Shown: positions 34,594 through 43,915 of the stretch, in pieces
How the letters are laid out: each line of letters starts with the position of its first letter
Numbering within the stretch: position 1 is the stretch's first letter
Assembly: GCF_004339725.1 (NCBI RefSeq)
Contig: NZ_SMGK01000001.1
Span: 1 to 64,000 of the forward strand
Length of the DNA stretch: 64,000 nt
Direction: 5' to 3'
Origin: Acidipila rosea
GTDB taxonomy: Bacteria > Acidobacteriota > Terriglobia > Terriglobales > Acidobacteriaceae
Notes under the pieces: generated by a model
Database searches by the model: none
Seen by the model: the letters and a program-made list of their open reading frames with translations, nothing else
Told to the model about the DNA's origin: nothing
Position numbers and translations under genes: made by a program

Positions 34594-35843
34594 CGGCCTA
34601 TGCTGCTGATCGCCTCCTCTGCGACACCGCAAACGGGCTGGCTATGGAGGTTCGCGAAGAGCCCGCAGACGACTGGCCTCTCGCGTTGTCCAGGCATGCT
34701 TACTGCGCACAAGTCCCATCGAGTGCAGGCAGCGTTGAGGGCTTCGGCGTCGGGCGAACGCCTGACGAGGCGCGATGCCGGGCAATTATGGAAGGTGCCG
34801 AACGCTTCAGTCAGTTCTGCACTGCGCCGTCGCAACTGCAGGTCGCTACGGGAGCTTCGCTGGGCGATGAGAAAATTTCTCCTCATGCTATGGGCCTCTA
34901 TGCGGATGCGCAGTATGCGAAGCCTGGCTTTCCTTTCTCGCCATACTCTGAAGATCATGCGCTTGAGTGGATTGCGGTTGAGGATCTATGCAACCGTCAG
35001 CGCAGTTATGTGCCTGTTGAGTTTGTTTACCCACGCATTCCCTTACAGCGAAAAAAACTGGTAGCTGAAACCTCAAGCGGGACCGCTGCTCACACCTCTC
35101 TTGCAGCTGCGCAGCTTGCGGCCATCTGTGAACTTGTCGAGCGCGACAGCATCCTCCTGTTCTGGCATCGCAGGCCCGGAACAGGAGTCCTGCAGGTGGA
35201 TGTGGAGCTGTCTCCCGATGCGGCAGGTGACCTCGATGCGATGCGCAGGATGGGCTTTGTCATTGTTGTGTGCCGTCTCGACTATGATCTTGCCATCCCC
35301 TGTGTTCTCTCCTTCGCCTTGAAAGGGAACAGGGTTGCGTATGGTGCTGGATGCCACCCGTCGTTGAAGCTTGCGCTGGAGCACTCCGCGCGGGAGTTGG
35401 GGAATCTATTGCGCTGGCAGATTTCCTTTCCGGCCCCGCGTCCATGGATGACACTCCAGCGGGTGACGGATCCGGCCGATCACCACGCGCTCTACGATGA
35501 TGGTCCGTTTCACAGCCTCATCCGCGACACTCTCGAGGACGCAGTACGTGCACGCCCGAGCCGCAGCCATGATTCAGACAACAAAGCTATGGAAAAGATG
35601 GCAGCATCCGACGCTTTGCAGGAGGTTTCAGCGCGCCTCTGCGCACGCGGCCTTCGTATTTACACCTGCGACCTTACGCCGCCGTCAATGCAGGCGTGTG
35701 GAGTCTCCGTCGTGCGTGCTCTCGTGCCGGGGCTCATTCCCATGTACTTCGGCTATGATCGCCTTCGTCTTGGCTGCCGTCGCCTGTGGATGCGTGAAGC
35801 TCCGGGCCGTCTCTGCAACCTGCTGCCGCACTTCATGAGTTAA
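34590..35843 (+). CDS. YcaO-domain ATP-dependent cyclodehydratase-like protein
   Basis: The 417-residue YcaO protein has AIMEGAERFSQF (about 65-76), SSGTAAH (162-168) leading to CELVERDS (180-187), and EHSARELGNL later, all matching the ATP-binding motifs of the family. YcaO enzymes phosphorylate a peptide amide to form azolines, thioamides or amidines. Neither an E1-like (ThiF/ocin-C) partner nor TfuA is fused or nearby. With SagB in the same operon, azole formation is likelier than thioamidation. GTG 34590 overlaps the methyltransferase stop, with AAGGA upstream. Confidence 0.9.
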   Translation: MTAYAADRLLCDTANGLAMEVREEPADDWPLALSRHAYCAQVPSSAGSVEGFGVGRTPDEARCRAIMEGAERFSQFCTAPSQLQVATGASLGDEKISPHAMGLYADAQYAKPGFPFSPYSEDHALEWIAVEDLCNRQRSYVPVEFVYPRIPLQRKKLVAETSSGTAAHTSLAAAQLAAICELVERDSILLFWHRRPGTGVLQVDVELSPDAAGDLDAMRRMGFVIVVCRLDYDLAIPCVLSFALKGNRVAYGAGCHPSLKLALEHSARELGNLLRWQISFPAPRPWMTLQRVTDPADHHALYDDGPFHSLIRDTLEDAVRARPSRSHDSDNKAMEKMAASDALQEVSARLCARGLRIYTCDLTPPSMQACGVSVVRALVPGLIPMYFGYDRLRLGCRRLWMREAPGRLCNLLPHFMS

Positions 35844-35872
35844 CCCTCCTCGGGGTGGAGATGTGTCTGCAC

Positions 35873-37072
35873 TCAGGTACGCGGGAAGAGCGCGCTGTGG
35901 ATGCCTGGAAGCACGTGCAGCGCATTCTCGTAATAAAGCTTCCTCAATACTCCATCCGGTAGCTCCAATCCATACAGCTTCCATGAGCCATGCGTTTTGC
36001 GGAAGTAGTCGAAATATTCGTCGTCGGTTTCGAGCACGCGAAAATAGGTGTGGTACTCCTCGGGGTTCCAATGATCCTTTCCAAAAAGAACACGATCCTG
36101 ATAGCGAATCATCCACCTGCGGGCCTCGCGAGGCTGCCGCCCCAGCTCTGCTAGTACCGCGCCTATCTCTGTGTACATGTTGGGCAGCGCATCCATCAGG
36201 CGCCCCAGCTCTTCGAGGTCACCGCCCAGCCAGCCTAAATGAGCGTTGATGAAGAGGACGTTCGGGTGCTTCGCGAACAGTCGGTGCTGTTCATCGAGAA
36301 TCGTCCTCCAGGGCGGGTAGTGAACCGGCGATCGAGCCCGCGCAGGAAACATAGTCAGCTCCAGCCAGCGCTCGTTATATCTATCAACTGGATCGAAGAA
36401 CGGCTTCGGCTCCGCGCTATGGATTAGTACGGGAATGTGAGCGGCGGAACAAACTTCGAAGACAGGGTCGAATCGAGGATCATCGACATGAATCCTCCGG
36501 CGCTGCCGATCGACAAGATCCATTCCCAGGTTCTTGAAAATCTTGAGACCCCTCGCACCGTTGCGAACATCTTCAGTAAGTTGATCTGCAGCGCGCCGTG
36601 AGTAGTCGGGCGAGTCCACATCCGAAAAGTCGATATTGGCAAAGGTCAGAAACCGGCTGGGGTAGCGACCTTCCAGGTTCTGAATCCTGCTCTGCAACGT
36701 GCTTCCATAGCTGCCGCTGAGGTTAACCATCACGCGCATATTGAGCAGGTCCATTTCGCTAACGAGCTGATTGAGTGCTTCGTCAGACATCATTGCGGAC
36801 TGATGGCTGTGGACATCTACGAATGGATAGCGTGCGCGAGTCAGCCGATGCTCCGGGACGACCAGCGTTGATCTTGGCTCATAGTCAGCGATGGATAGAA
36901 CTCTATCTCGCAGGCAGGCGCGACACTCATGACAATTGATCGAGGCTGCTTCGTGCGATTCGTCCACCACACATCTCTCGCCTGCCGGCAGACTGCTGAC
37001 CTGCCTGTCGCAAAGTGTGTGCGCAGCCGTGAAGCTGGCCATCGCATGCGTGATAGGAGGGACGCTTGCCAT
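35873..37072 (-). CDS. Amidohydrolase family metal enzyme
   Basis: The 399-residue product contains the amidohydrolase-2 pattern: VDVHSH with the HxH metal site, FKNLG, HSAEPKPFF, NAHLGWLGG and LFGKDHW with the catalytic Asp. Members hydrolyse C-N or C-C bonds or decarboxylate. ATG 37072 is preceded by GCAGGAGCAAGG. The first 90 residues contain several Cys (INCHECRACLRD) and are unlike the usual start, so they may be a family-specific extension. It is convergent with YcaO, 29 nt apart; membership in the pathway is uncertain. Confidence 0.8.
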   Translation of the reverse strand: MASVPPITHAMASFTAAHTLCDRQVSSLPAGERCVVDESHEAASINCHECRACLRDRVLSIADYEPRSTLVVPEHRLTRARYPFVDVHSHQSAMMSDEALNQLVSEMDLLNMRVMVNLSGSYGSTLQSRIQNLEGRYPSRFLTFANIDFSDVDSPDYSRRAADQLTEDVRNGARGLKIFKNLGMDLVDRQRRRIHVDDPRFDPVFEVCSAAHIPVLIHSAEPKPFFDPVDRYNERWLELTMFPARARSPVHYPPWRTILDEQHRLFAKHPNVLFINAHLGWLGGDLEELGRLMDALPNMYTEIGAVLAELGRQPREARRWMIRYQDRVLFGKDHWNPEEYHTYFRVLETDDEYFDYFRKTHGSWKLYGLELPDGVLRKLYYENALHVLPGIHSALFPRT

Positions 37073-37263
37073 CCTTGCTCCTGCGGCGCATCTTGCCGGG
37101 TTGCGGCGTCGCAGCACTAAGCTCTCACCGCGCGCCTACTCCTGGCAACCAAAATTCGAGGGGATGCCGATTTGCCTCCGTCGGAGCGGCCGGGTTGAAA
37201 GCCTGATACAACTTCCAGAGAGAGAGCTTCCTCTCACTGCGTCCGTCTGCAGTTGGGGAGCAA

Positions 37264-37908
37264 GTGCGGAAGCGTCAGGGGGCCAGGTTGAAGTTAAGTG
37301 TTCAGGAACAATTCGGGCAGATCGATATTTATGTATTCGATCAGATTCTGCGAGGAAACATTGCGGCTGGCATGCGCGTGCTCGATGCGGGTTGCGGTTA
37401 CGGACGAAACCTGGTTCACCTTCTGCGCGAAGGGTGTGAGGTCTTCGCACTCGATGCAAACCCTGAGGGCGTTGAGCATGTTCGCCAGTTATCCGCATCG
37501 CTGCAAACAGGACTTCCCCCGGCGAACTTCCAGGTCGGGCCAATCGAGCAGATGCCGTTTCGGAGCGAGTTTGCGGATGTGGTGCTTTGCAATTCGGTGC
37601 TCCACTTTGCTCGCGACGAAGATCACTTCCGTGCAATGCTCGCGGAGCTCTGGCGGGTGCTCAAGCCAGGCGGCATGCTCTTCTGCCGCCTGGGTTCGCG
37701 CATTGGAATGGACTTCGAGCGAGTGCGGGCGAATATCTTTGTGGTCGGCGATGGCTCCCAGTGGTTCCTGGTCGATGAAGAGATGCTGCTGGATCTGACG
37801 GAGGAGATGGACGCGGTCCTGGTCGATCCGCTGAAGACTACCATCGTCCAGGATTACCGCTGCATGACCACCTGGGTGCTTAGGAAGAGAAGAGCTAAGT
37901 CAGCCTGA
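37264..37908 (+). CDS. Class I SAM-dependent methyltransferase
   Basis: The 214-residue product has motif I VLDAGCGYGRN, an acidic strand end (VFALDANPEG), and motif IV PFRSEFADVVLCNSVLHFA, typical of methyltransferase domain 11. The substrate cannot be told. GTG 37264 is the annotated start; TTG 37288 would begin at MKLSVQEQFGQIDIYVFDQI, which reads like the family start. It is divergent from the amidohydrolase and may be the last gene of the cluster or independent. Confidence 0.8.
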   Translation: MRKRQGARLKLSVQEQFGQIDIYVFDQILRGNIAAGMRVLDAGCGYGRNLVHLLREGCEVFALDANPEGVEHVRQLSASLQTGLPPANFQVGPIEQMPFRSEFADVVLCNSVLHFARDEDHFRAMLAELWRVLKPGGMLFCRLGSRIGMDFERVRANIFVVGDGSQWFLVDEEMLLDLTEEMDAVLVDPLKTTIVQDYRCMTTWVLRKRRAKSA

Positions 37909-37965
37909 TCTCCGCTCAAACCACGCAAGGGCTTGTCATGAAAGCGGACGATTGATTAGTAGAAG

Positions 37966-37999
37966 GTTCGGCAGCCCCGCCAGGCAGCAGTTGCCGAAC
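37966..37999 (-). terminator. Probable intrinsic terminator of glmS
   Basis: The 8-base arms GTTCGGCA (37966-37973) and TGCCGAAC (37992-37999) flank an 18-nt loop. They lie 4 nt beyond the glmS stop, with CCTTCT after the stem on the minus strand. The T-run is weak, so termination may be partial. Confidence 0.45.
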
Positions 38000-38003
38000 T
38001 CCT

Positions 38004-39884
38004 TTACTCCACCGTGACTGACTTCGCCAGGTTTCGCGGCTGGTCTACGTCGCAGCCGCGACGCACCGCGATGTGATACGCCAGCAGCTGCAGCGGCACT
38101 ACTTCGAGCACCGGCGACAGCAGTTCCGTCGCGTCCGGCACATACAGCACGTGGTCGATAAGCTGCCCAATCTGGTCATCTCCTTCTGTTGCTACAGCGA
38201 TGACCTTGCCTGAGCGCGCCGTGACTTCCTGGATGTTCGAGAGAGTCTTCTCATAGCGCAGCCGTGAGTCGCGATTGGTGCTATCGCGCGTCGCGAGCAC
38301 CACGCAGGGCAGCGTCTCATCGATCAGCGCATTCGGCCCATGCTTCATCTCGCCTGCAGGGTAGCCCTCGGCGTGGATATAGGAGATTTCCTTCAGCTTC
38401 AGCGCGCCTTCGAGCGCTATGGGATAGTGAATGCCACGGCCCAGAAAAAGGAAGTCCCGCGCATTGGAGTAAAGCCGGGCCAGCGCCTCGCACTCCTTGT
38501 CGCTGGTGCGCAGCGCGTCGCGCAGCTTGCCGGGAATCAGGCTCAACTGCTCAATCAGCGTGCGGCTTTCCTCTTCGGTGACCGTTCCTCGCACCTGCGC
38601 CAGGTGCATCGCGAAGAGAAACAGCGCGGTCAGCTGCGCGGTAAAGGCTTTGGTCGATGCCACGCCAATCTCGGGCCCCGCGTGCGTGTAGATCGTGCCG
38701 TGCGCTTCGCGCGCGATCATTGCGCCAACCACATTGCAGATCGCGACCGTCTTTGACCCTTTCGATATCATCTCGCGCTGCGCCGCAAGCGTATCCGCCG
38801 TCTCGCCGGACTGTGTAATCAGCACCCCCAGCGATGCCGGATCGATGATCGGGTCGCGGTAGCGGAACTCGCTTGCATAGTCCACCTCGACCGGCACGCG
38901 CGCAAGGCGCTCGATCATGAACTTGCCTGCCGTCGCTGCGTGCCAGCTCGTGCCGCAGGCGGCGATGTTGATCTTCGTTGCAGCGCGGAATTCCGCGTCC
39001 GAGATCTTCATCTCGTCCAGAAAGACTTTACCGGTGTCGAGCGAGATGCGCCCCAGCGTCGTGTCGCGAATCGCTCGCGGCTGCTCAAAAATTTCCTTGA
39101 GCATGAAGTGCTTGTAGCCGCCCTTCTCAGCCTGGATCGGGTCCCACTGGATACGCTGGACAGGACGTTCGATGTGGTTGCCGTCGAAGTCCGTCAGCAC
39201 TACGCCGGACTTGGTCAGGATCGCCATGTCTCCATCAGCGAGGAAGTAGAGATTGCGCGTGTGGTGCAGAATGCCCGGCACATCCGAGGCGACAAAATAT
39301 TCTCCGTCGCCCAGTCCTATCACCGCCGGCGGTCCATTCCGGGCCGCGACAATCTTGTCCGGCTCGTCGGCGGAGATGACGCCGATCGCGAAGGCGCCGG
39401 TCAGCCTGCGCACCGCGCGGCGCACCGCATCTTCGAGCAGCATCGTTTTGCCTGAGTCGGCAGCTGACTTCAGCTCCTGCTCGATCAGGTGAGCGATCAC
39501 TTCTGTATCTGTTTCGGTTACAAATTTGTGGCCTTCAGCGGCAAGCTCGCGCTTCAGTTCGAGATAGTTCTCGACAATGCCGTTATGCACCACCACGATG
39601 CGGCCGGTGCAGTCGCGGTGGGGATGAGCATTTTCCTCTGTGGGGCGGCCATGCGTCGCCCAGCGCGTATGGCCAATGCCGAACGTGCCGTGAATTGGGC
39701 TTTGGCGAATGACTTCTTCAAGGTTGCGCAGTTTGCCGGGCGCCCGGCGCAGTTCCAGTCCGTTGCCGGCGCCGCCTACTGCAATACCCGCCGAATCATA
39801 ACCGCGATATTCCAGCCGCCGCAGTCCTTCAAGGATCACCGGCAAAACCGGCTTCGTGCCCACATAGCCTACAATTCCGCACAT
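38004..39884 (-). CDS. glmS: Glutamine-fructose-6-phosphate aminotransferase (isomerising)
   Basis: The 626-residue enzyme starts MCGIVGYVG, with the catalytic Cys of the glutaminase domain at position 2. Two SIS sugar-isomerase domains follow ([22 protein letters not shown]), and the C-terminus is [13 protein letters not shown]. It makes glucosamine-6-phosphate for peptidoglycan and exopolysaccharide. I see no glmS-ribozyme core in the 113 nt before it. Confidence 0.98.
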   Translation of the reverse strand: MCGIVGYVGTKPVLPVILEGLRRLEYRGYDSAGIAVGGAGNGLELRRAPGKLRNLEEVIRQSPIHGTFGIGHTRWATHGRPTEENAHPHRDCTGRIVVVHNGIVENYLELKRELAAEGHKFVTETDTEVIAHLIEQELKSAADSGKTMLLEDAVRRAVRRLTGAFAIGVISADEPDKIVAARNGPPAVIGLGDGEYFVASDVPGILHHTRNLYFLADGDMAILTKSGVVLTDFDGNHIERPVQRIQWDPIQAEKGGYKHFMLKEIFEQPRAIRDTTLGRISLDTGKVFLDEMKISDAEFRAATKINIAACGTSWHAATAGKFMIERLARVPVEVDYASEFRYRDPIIDPASLGVLITQSGETADTLAAQREMISKGSKTVAICNVVGAMIAREAHGTIYTHAGPEIGVASTKAFTAQLTALFLFAMHLAQVRGTVTEEESRTLIEQLSLIPGKLRDALRTSDKECEALARLYSNARDFLFLGRGIHYPIALEGALKLKEISYIHAEGYPAGEMKHGPNALIDETLPCVVLATRDSTNRDSRLRYEKTLSNIQEVTARSGKVIAVATEGDDQIGQLIDHVLYVPDATELLSPVLEVVPLQLLAYHIAVRRGCDVDQPRNLAKSVTVE

Positions 39885-39997
39885 AGTCCCTACATTGTAA
39901 GGGCAGGGCCGGGATTGGCGGCATTAACTTCCACAGGCGTCGAAGACTCCAGGCATTCCACCCTCCCTCCCGGGGGAGTGGCAACGCTTTCGCGCCG

Positions 39998-40243
39998 TCA
40001 GTCTTCCAAGCGATAGGTGAATTCCTCGATCACAGGGTTAGTCAGGATGTCGCGGGCGATGCGCTCGACCTCGGCAGCCGCGTCGGCGGCGTCGAGCGAG
40101 TCCTGCAAGGTCAGGACAAAGTACTTGCCCTGGCGCACGTCGGTCACGCCGTGGTATTGGTTCTTGCGCAGAGCGTTGCCGATGGTCTGCCCTTGAGGGT
40201 CGAGCACCGTGGATTTTAAAGTAACGTAGACATGGGCCTTCAT
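39998..40243 (-). CDS. purS: Phosphoribosylformylglycinamidine synthase subunit PurS
   Basis: The 81-residue product begins MKAHVYVTLKSTVLDPQGQT and contains VRQGKYFVL, the PurS pattern. PurS joins PurQ and PurL in the small-subunit form of FGAM synthase (purine step 4). purQ and purL are not adjacent. The gene is divergent from ppa, so both promoters must lie in the 77 nt at 40244-40320. Confidence 0.95.
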   Translation of the reverse strand: MKAHVYVTLKSTVLDPQGQTIGNALRKNQYHGVTDVRQGKYFVLTLQDSLDAADAAAEVERIARDILTNPVIEEFTYRLED

Positions 40244-40320
40244 CGTGCCCGATTATAAATGTTATGCGCCCGTAACCGTGCGGTTGGCGGATCGGAGCCT
40301 TATTTCAAGACAGGAAGCGA

Positions 40321-40878
40321 ATGGTCAATTATCTGGAATTGCCGATCGGCGACAAGACGCCGGAGGTTGTGAACGCCGTCATCGAGATTCCCCTCGAGGG
40401 CATCAATAAGTACGAATACGACAAGCAGCTTCACGTATTCCGGCTCGACCGCAATCTCTACTCCCCGGTTCACTATCCTGGCGATTACGGCTTTATCCCG
40501 TCCACATTGAGCGATGACGGGGACCCGCTTGATGTTCTGGTCCTGGTCGACGCGCCGAGCTTCCCGGGCTGCGTCATGCAGGTTCGTCCCATCGGCCTCC
40601 TTGAAATGCTTGACCAGGGCGTGCTCGATGAGAAGGTTCTCGCGGTCGGCAAAAACAACCCCCGCTACAGCGATGTCTGGAACTACTCGGAAATCTACCC
40701 CCACATGCTCAAGGAGATCACCCACTTCTTTTCGATCTATAAGGATCTGGAGGGAAAGCGGGTCGAGGTTCACGGCTGGCACGATGCAGCCTACGCGCGC
40801 GACCGCGTCACCGTAGCAGCAAAGAACTTCGTGGATAACAAGCAGAAGAAGCAGGTCGAAGCAGCCGCTCGCAGGTAG
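40321..40878 (+). CDS. ppa: Inorganic pyrophosphatase (family I)
   Basis: The 185-residue enzyme has the family I pattern: EIPLEGINKYEYDK, DRNLYSPVHYPGDYGFIPST and DGDPLDVLVLVD, with the magnesium-binding Asp residues. It pulls biosynthetic reactions forward by hydrolysing pyrophosphate. Its length is normal for the bacterial homohexamer type. A CAGGAAG site lies just before the ATG. Confidence 0.97.
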   Translation: MVNYLELPIGDKTPEVVNAVIEIPLEGINKYEYDKQLHVFRLDRNLYSPVHYPGDYGFIPSTLSDDGDPLDVLVLVDAPSFPGCVMQVRPIGLLEMLDQGVLDEKVLAVGKNNPRYSDVWNYSEIYPHMLKEITHFFSIYKDLEGKRVEVHGWHDAAYARDRVTVAAKNFVDNKQKKQVEAAARR

Positions 40879-40892
40879 GCCGACAAGCAGCT

Positions 40893-41360
40893 ATGCCACC
40901 GCACCCCAGCCTCAGCCACCCGGCGCAGCAGCAGCAGATCGCTGCCCGGGTAGCAGTCGTAACCCCCGTTACTCCTGCGCGCTGGGGCCGGATGAACTCC
41001 CTGGAGATGCTCTGCCATCTCACTGAAGCCTTTCGCCTCGTGCTGAAAGAGCGTCCCACCAGTCGCCGCCGCAGCCTGCTTCGCAATGCCGCAGGGCGCT
41101 ACCTTGCTTTGCGCTCGCCGCTGCCCTGGGCTCACGGATATCCCACGCTGCCCGCCCTGGACATGAAGCGCACAGGGGTCCCGGACGTCGGCTTCGAGGA
41201 TAAAAGAAATGAGCTCGTCGCGCTGCTCGTGCGCTTCTCCGCCGCAACGCCTCAGGAACTGCTCGCAGAGCACCCGATCTTCGGTCCCATGACGTTTGAG
41301 GAGTGGATGATCTGGGGCTATCGTCACACCGACCACCATCTGCGGCAATTCGGCTGCTGA
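40893..41360 (+). CDS. DinB-fold protein, DUF1569-like
   Basis: The 155-residue product has the helical DinB-like pattern WGRMNSLEMLCHLTEAFR in the first third and a C-terminal WGYRHTDHHLRQFG. The His positions would form the metal triad of the DinB/YfiT superfamily. DUF1569 members are common in Acidobacteria and have no proven function. It starts 14 nt after ppa and may ride on the same transcript. Confidence 0.72.
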   Translation: MPPHPSLSHPAQQQQIAARVAVVTPVTPARWGRMNSLEMLCHLTEAFRLVLKERPTSRRRSLLRNAAGRYLALRSPLPWAHGYPTLPALDMKRTGVPDVGFEDKRNELVALLVRFSAATPQELLAEHPIFGPMTFEEWMIWGYRHTDHHLRQFGC

Positions 41361-41414
41361 CCTTCGCTCAACCATCAGGGCGGTATCGTGCCCGGCCGGA
41401 TCCTTGATCCAGGG

Positions 41415-43817
41415 TTAAAAGCGGAGCAGATAGTTGAGCTTCATGTAGATCACCTGCTGATCGTTGAGAAATGAGGAGCCGGTGTGCGGAAGAATTGGGA
41501 AATTTGTATTACAGGTGCCGTCGACGCCTCGGGTGCATAAGTTGCTGTCCAGATTCTGATAGTCGGTCGTATAGCCGACGTAAAAGGCTGTTCCCGGGTG
41601 AGGCAGATAGGTGAGCAGCACATCGCCGAAGATGTCCTTGCTGTTGGTCAGATCGGTAAATTCAGCATTGGGCAGCGTTGCCAGGTACTCGCCGATGAAG
41701 TTCAGCGACCAGGCCTTGTTCATCTGCAGGTTCCAGCGGGTCACCAGTTGATGGCTGTCATAGGCCACCGCGCCGGACGTGGGATCGGTGAAGCGGTCAA
41801 ATTCATAAGTGTTCAGCAGGTCCAGCTCCTGGATCGGCTTCACTTCGACATTGGTGTGTCCGGAGTCCACGTTCACCGGGTAAGGCCCCTGCCCGGCTGG
41901 CGGGTAATAGTTGATGACTGTGCCTACATAAGCCGTTCCGCCGAGGGCAAACTGCGGCTTCGGCGATGTGTAGAAATTCGCTCCCTCGACATGGCTGTGG
42001 TACTCGACATTGCTCTTGAGCGTGGAGTAGTCAATGGGCCGAAGCTGGTCCTGCCCCATGTCCAGGAATGCCGAGAGCGAAGTCCGGTGCTTGAAGTTGA
42101 ACGAGTACGAAGGGTCGAAGTAGAAATCGAGCGGCAACCCGGTGTGATCCCAGATGCGTTCCGAGTAGATGCTTGGCCCGTGCGAGAGCAGCGGACCGCT
42201 CTTCGGGCGGAAGGTATAGTTCACGCTTCCGTCCGGTTCGCGAACATCGGGTCGGGTAAAGAATCCCGTCTCCGTAAGGTATCCAGCGGCGATGTCGTTG
42301 TAGTTGAAATAGAAGCTCTTGTGCAGATCGGAGTAGCTCACGCTCTGCACGTACGCCTGGCCGCTCTGCCACGAGCCATCGCGATGTTCTGTTTCTGAAG
42401 TCACCGCCTGCCCTGAAAGGGTCCAGCGCCGGTCCACGCGCACCCGATAGTCGGCGCCGCCGTTCCTGTTGAATGAGCCGAGGTAGTCCCTTTCTGCGTA
42501 GATAACCCCGGCGTTAGACTGGGCGCCGATGTCCCTGTTCACACGCCCGACGTAGAAGTGGGCCCGTGAGCCATAATCGGGAGTGCCCTGCGGCACCTGC
42601 AGCCCCGGATTGCGATCGTCGATATTCAGCAGCCCCACAGCCCAGGGGCCGATTTTGCCCGTGAGCCGCTGGCCAAACTGCGGCATTACGATATTCGGCG
42701 TGTAATACAGGCTGAGCGGTGTGGCAAAGTAGCTGCTGTTCTCGATGAAAAACGGGCGCAGCTCCGGGTAGTAGTACTGAAAGCGCTGGTTCGGCGGCGC
42801 GGGATTGTCAATGCCGATCTGGCTGAAGTCAGGATTGAACGTCAGGTCGAGCACCAGGCTGTTGTGCAGCACAAACTTGCCGTCCAGCCCCGTATAGCCC
42901 TGCAGGTGCTTGTTGTTGAAGTAAGGGTTGACCGGGTTGACGGTATTCAGCTGTCGGATGCTATGCAGCAGTCCATAGGGTTCCAGTTGCCGGTTCTTGC
43001 CGCGCTCCACATTGGCAAAGCCGTCGATGGAAATCTCCTGCGTCAGCCTGCCGGCTACATTGTGCCGCACCTGTGGCCACCAGGCGCTCTCGTTCTTGCG
43101 GGTGATGCCGCGCTGCAGCAGGATTCCCCAGGTGCGCAGATCGCCTTGTGGGACGTCCTCAAAGCGCAGGCTGGCAAAGGGAATCCGCATCATCACGGCA
43201 TAGCCATTCGGCGTCCGCCTGCCCCATGTGTCCCATACCGTGTCGAAGGAATAGTCCGCGCCGGTCTGCTCGGTGTAGAGGGCATCGGCCTCGACGCCCA
43301 GGGCATTCGTTTTGAAGAGAAACGCCCTCCGCTCATCGTGGAACGTATCCAGCATGACCTCTACGTAATCGTCGTCGCTGAGCGAGTCGCGCTGCAGCAT
43401 ATGGGCGCGCAACAGCCCCGGATGATCGTCGCGGCAGACAAAAGCGATGTACAGATACTCGTGCGTATAGCCCATGTAGGCTGTCGTAGGCTCGGTGACT
43501 GGCTGGCCGTCCTCGGGATAACGGTCAGTGAACTTGGTGATCCGCAGCATCCGCCGTGCAGTGGCTGACCCTAGGGGCTGGCTCAGAAAGTCACTCAGTT
43601 TCGGATCTGCATTCAGATGTGGAATCAGGACATGAGCCATATCGGAGCGCGGAGCGTTTACCGTGGAAGACGCGGGAACGTTTCCATGCGCAGCGCCGCT
43701 GTGTCCCCGTCCTCCCCGCGGAATGTCGCCAAAGACATTGGGAGCGATACCAAGAAGCAATGCCAGCAGTGTTAGTAACCGGTAACGATGCATGAACAAA
43801 AAGTGCAGCCTTGACAT
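41415..43817 (-). CDS. DUF5916 outer-membrane protein with CBM9-like domain
   Basis: The product of about 800 residues starts with a signal peptide (YRLLTLLALLLGIAPNVFG). A CBM9-like beta-sandwich follows (EPTTAYMGYTHEYLYIAFVC...DDYVEVMLDTF), then the DUF5916 region and a long series of alternating beta strands ending YMKLNYLLRF. The C-terminal Phe and strand pattern suggest an outer-membrane beta-barrel. Substrate is unknown. ATG 43793 is an alternative start; neither has a clear ribosome site. Confidence 0.8.
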   Translation of the reverse strand: MSRLHFLFMHRYRLLTLLALLLGIAPNVFGDIPRGGRGHSGAAHGNVPASSTVNAPRSDMAHVLIPHLNADPKLSDFLSQPLGSATARRMLRITKFTDRYPEDGQPVTEPTTAYMGYTHEYLYIAFVCRDDHPGLLRAHMLQRDSLSDDDYVEVMLDTFHDERRAFLFKTNALGVEADALYTEQTGADYSFDTVWDTWGRRTPNGYAVMMRIPFASLRFEDVPQGDLRTWGILLQRGITRKNESAWWPQVRHNVAGRLTQEISIDGFANVERGKNRQLEPYGLLHSIRQLNTVNPVNPYFNNKHLQGYTGLDGKFVLHNSLVLDLTFNPDFSQIGIDNPAPPNQRFQYYYPELRPFFIENSSYFATPLSLYYTPNIVMPQFGQRLTGKIGPWAVGLLNIDDRNPGLQVPQGTPDYGSRAHFYVGRVNRDIGAQSNAGVIYAERDYLGSFNRNGGADYRVRVDRRWTLSGQAVTSETEHRDGSWQSGQAYVQSVSYSDLHKSFYFNYNDIAAGYLTETGFFTRPDVREPDGSVNYTFRPKSGPLLSHGPSIYSERIWDHTGLPLDFYFDPSYSFNFKHRTSLSAFLDMGQDQLRPIDYSTLKSNVEYHSHVEGANFYTSPKPQFALGGTAYVGTVINYYPPAGQGPYPVNVDSGHTNVEVKPIQELDLLNTYEFDRFTDPTSGAVAYDSHQLVTRWNLQMNKAWSLNFIGEYLATLPNAEFTDLTNSKDIFGDVLLTYLPHPGTAFYVGYTTDYQNLDSNLCTRGVDGTCNTNFPILPHTGSSFLNDQQVIYMKLNYLLRF

Positions 43818-43864
43818 AACTTTACATGCGGAACAGCCTTCAGTGCACAGCCTGAATGACCTAG

Positions 43865-43915
43865 AGGAGAATAGTTCTCGGGCGATAACGGTTATCAAGA
43901 GAGAACTATTCTCCT
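43865..43915. repeat. Nested perfect inverted repeat between permease and DUF5916 genes
   Basis: Two perfect 15-base arms, AGGAGAATAGTTCTC (43865-43879) and GAGAACTATTCTCCT (43901-43915), enclose a second dyad GATAACGGTTATC (43884-43896). The right arm contains the stop codon of the permease gene. No T-run follows on the minus strand, so it may be a transcription-factor site for the DUF5916 gene or an mRNA end structure. Confidence 0.6.
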
